In this document: positions 5,204 to 6,201 of the stretch, piece after piece
Layout of the letters: the number at the start of each line of letters is the position of its first letter
Numbering within the stretch: the stretch's first letter is position 1
Source of the DNA: Verrucomicrobiota bacterium
Lineage (GTDB): Bacteria > Verrucomicrobiota > Verrucomicrobiia > Verrucomicrobiales > Verrucomicrobiaceae
NCBI GenBank assembly: GCA_023428335.1
Contig: JAEYYS010000055.1
Coordinates: forward strand, 1 to 6,201
Direction of reading: 5' to 3'
Length of the DNA stretch: 6,201 bases
The notes under the pieces: generated by a model
Database searches by the model: none
What the model was told of the DNA's origin: nothing
Seen by the model: the letters and a program-made list of their open reading frames with translations, nothing else
Position numbers and translations under genes: made by a program

Positions 5204-5248
5204 CCACAGTCAAATCCCGGCACAGCAATGCTGCGCGCGCCGCCCACT

Positions 5249-5276
5249 TGAAACCTTAGACTTTAAACCTGAAACC
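5249..5276. repeat. Short direct repeat TGAAACC, AT-richer patch
   Basis: TGAAACC occurs at 5249-5255 and 5270-5276, 21 bp apart, with a related TTTAAACCT at 5262-5270 between them. The patch is much AT-richer than its surroundings and lies 12 nt beyond the stop codon of the E2 gene. No stem with a U-tract is present, so I see no intrinsic terminator for that gene. The rest of 4984-5287 outside the repeat features shows nothing I can support. Confidence 0.4.
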
Positions 5277-5287
5277 CCGCCCCCGTC

Positions 5288-6201
5288 TCAGACGAGCATG
5301 AGGGCCGGGTTTTCCAGCAGCTTGCGCATCTCCGCCAGGAAAGTGGCGGCGACCGCGCCGTCGACGACACGGTGGTCGCCGCTCAAGCCGACCCACATGC
5401 GCTGGCCGACGACGATCTGGCCCTTGTCATTGACGACCGGCGCCTTGCGGATGCTGCCGATGGCGACGATGGCGGCCTGCGGCGGGTTGATGATGGCGGC
5501 AAACTGGTCGATGCCGTAGGCGCCGAGGTTGGACACCGTGATCGTGCCGCCGGCGAAGTCGTCGGGGCTGAGCTTCTTGGTCTTGGCCTTGCCGGCCAGA
5601 TCCTTGACCGACTGGCTGATCTCCAGCAGGGTCTTTTTCTCGGCCTGCTTGATGACCGGGGTGACCAGGCCGTCGTCGACGGCGATGGCGACGCTGAGGC
5701 CGACCGACTTGAACTTGACGATGGCATCGCCGTCCCAGGCGGCGTTGATGGCCGGCTGGGCCTGGGCGGCGCGGATGACGGCCTTGAGGATGAAGTCGTT
5801 GACCGTGTTCTTGTTGCCGCCGTTCTTCTCGGCCGTGGCGTTCAGGTGGGCGCGGAACTCCATCAACGGCCCGGCATCCACCTCCATCTGCAGGTAGAAA
5901 TGCGGGATCTGCGTCTTCGAGGCGAGCAGGCGTTCGGCGATGATGTTGCGCATGCTGCTGGTCGGCACGCGCTCATCCTCGTCGCCAAAGACCGGGCGAA
6001 TCGTCGGCGTAGCCGGACCGCGTGCGCCGGCACCACCGACCGGGGCGTTTTCGACGTCGGCACGGACAATGCGTCCGCCCGGGCCGGTGCCGGTGAGGCG
6101 GGAGAGGGCAACCCCGCGTGCCGCGGCGATCTTGCGGGCCAGCGGGCTGGCCGTGACGCGGGTCTCGGCGCCGGCCACCGCGCGGCGGGTCGGCTGCGGC
6201 G
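5288..6201 (-). CDS. pdhC: Dihydrolipoamide acetyltransferase (E2) of the pyruvate dehydrogenase complex, 3' part
   Basis: The frame is open to the right edge, so the N-terminal lipoyl domain(s) and the real start lie outside the window. From the edge the visible part reads: a Pro/Ala/Arg linker, a peripheral subunit-binding domain (RVTASPLARKIAA through GTGPGGRIVRADVE, which holds E3 or E1), a second linker, then the catalytic acetyltransferase domain. This begins with VPTSSMRNIIAERLLASK and ends ENPALMLV. The active-site motif DHRVVDG is intact (catalytic His codon at 5372-5374). E2 forms the core of the complex and transfers acetyl from lipoyl-lysine to CoA to give acetyl-CoA. The IPHFYLQMEVD and DHRVVDGA-to-ENP pattern fits the mitochondrial/alphaproteobacterial-type PDH E2 better than branched-chain or oxoglutarate E2, but acoC or bkdB cannot be fully excluded. 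A GTG at 6176-6178 lies inside the linker and is not a credible start. E1 genes (pdhA, pdhB) are likely upstream, to the right. Confidence 0.93.
   Translation of the reverse strand, partial: PQPTRRAVAGAETRVTASPLARKIAAARGVALSRLTGTGPGGRIVRADVENAPVGGAGARGPATPTIRPVFGDEDERVPTSSMRNIIAERLLASKTQIPHFYLQMEVDAGPLMEFRAHLNATAEKNGGNKNTVNDFILKAVIRAAQAQPAINAAWDGDAIVKFKSVGLSVAIAVDDGLVTPVIKQAEKKTLLEISQSVKDLAGKAKTKKLSPDDFAGGTITVSNLGAYGIDQFAAIINPPQAAIVAIGSIRKAPVVNDKGQIVVGQRMWVGLSGDHRVVDGAVAATFLAEMRKLLENPALMLV

Noticed and set aside
4982..5251. Small open frames in the convergent intergenic region
   Set aside because: They run through inverted repeats and a terminator, have no domain or start signal, and their composition follows the repeats.
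6176..6178. GTG as the start of the E2 gene
   Set aside because: The frame stays open upstream to the window edge with Pro/Ala/Arg linker residues, and an E2 starting here would lack its lipoyl domain; the gene is simply cut by the window.

Overview
The window is GC-rich, gene-dense bacterial chromosome. Its features fit Verrucomicrobiota, most likely an Opitutaceae-type organism: a Tat-exported Gfo/Idh/MocA oxidoreductase beside a xylose-isomerase-like TIM-barrel protein, a Gram-negative envelope (a beta-barrel protein ending in Phe and a probable lipoprotein), and start codons without Shine-Dalgarno sequences. The lineage is an inference from gene content and style; no rRNA or other marker gene is present.

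Layout. From 1 to 1031 lie a heptamer repeat, a strong intrinsic terminator and a minus-strand gene for an exported outer-membrane beta-barrel protein, with a plausible promoter near 1104-1132. From 1280 to 2492 there is a minus-strand pair: a LysM lipoprotein upstream and a single-pass membrane protein downstream. At 2493-2673 is a divergent intergenic region with a short spaced repeat and a bulged dyad. From 2674 to 4924 there is a plus-strand pair, a TIM-barrel sugar isomerase/epimerase followed 22 nt later by the Tat-dependent dehydrogenase, closed by a textbook terminator at 4951-4983. The region 4984-5287 lies between convergent genes, codes for nothing evident, and is packed with several kinds of short inverted and direct repeats. 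From 5288 to the right edge runs the 3' part of a minus-strand gene for the E2 (acetyltransferase) subunit of a pyruvate dehydrogenase-type complex.

How the genes fit together. The 2674-4924 pair looks like a small carbohydrate-modification operon: an oxidoreductase exported to the periplasm and a cytoplasmic epimerase/isomerase. The exact sugar cannot be read from sequence. The LysM lipoprotein and its membrane partner look like envelope or cell-wall genes. The E2 gene belongs to central carbon metabolism, and its partner genes would lie to the right of the window.

I found no mobile element, CRISPR array, tRNA or rRNA, and no clearly new multi-gene system. The least explained material is the repeat mosaic at 5014-5276, the dyad upstream of the epimerase, and the G-poor CAACC-repeat leader of the outer-membrane protein gene.
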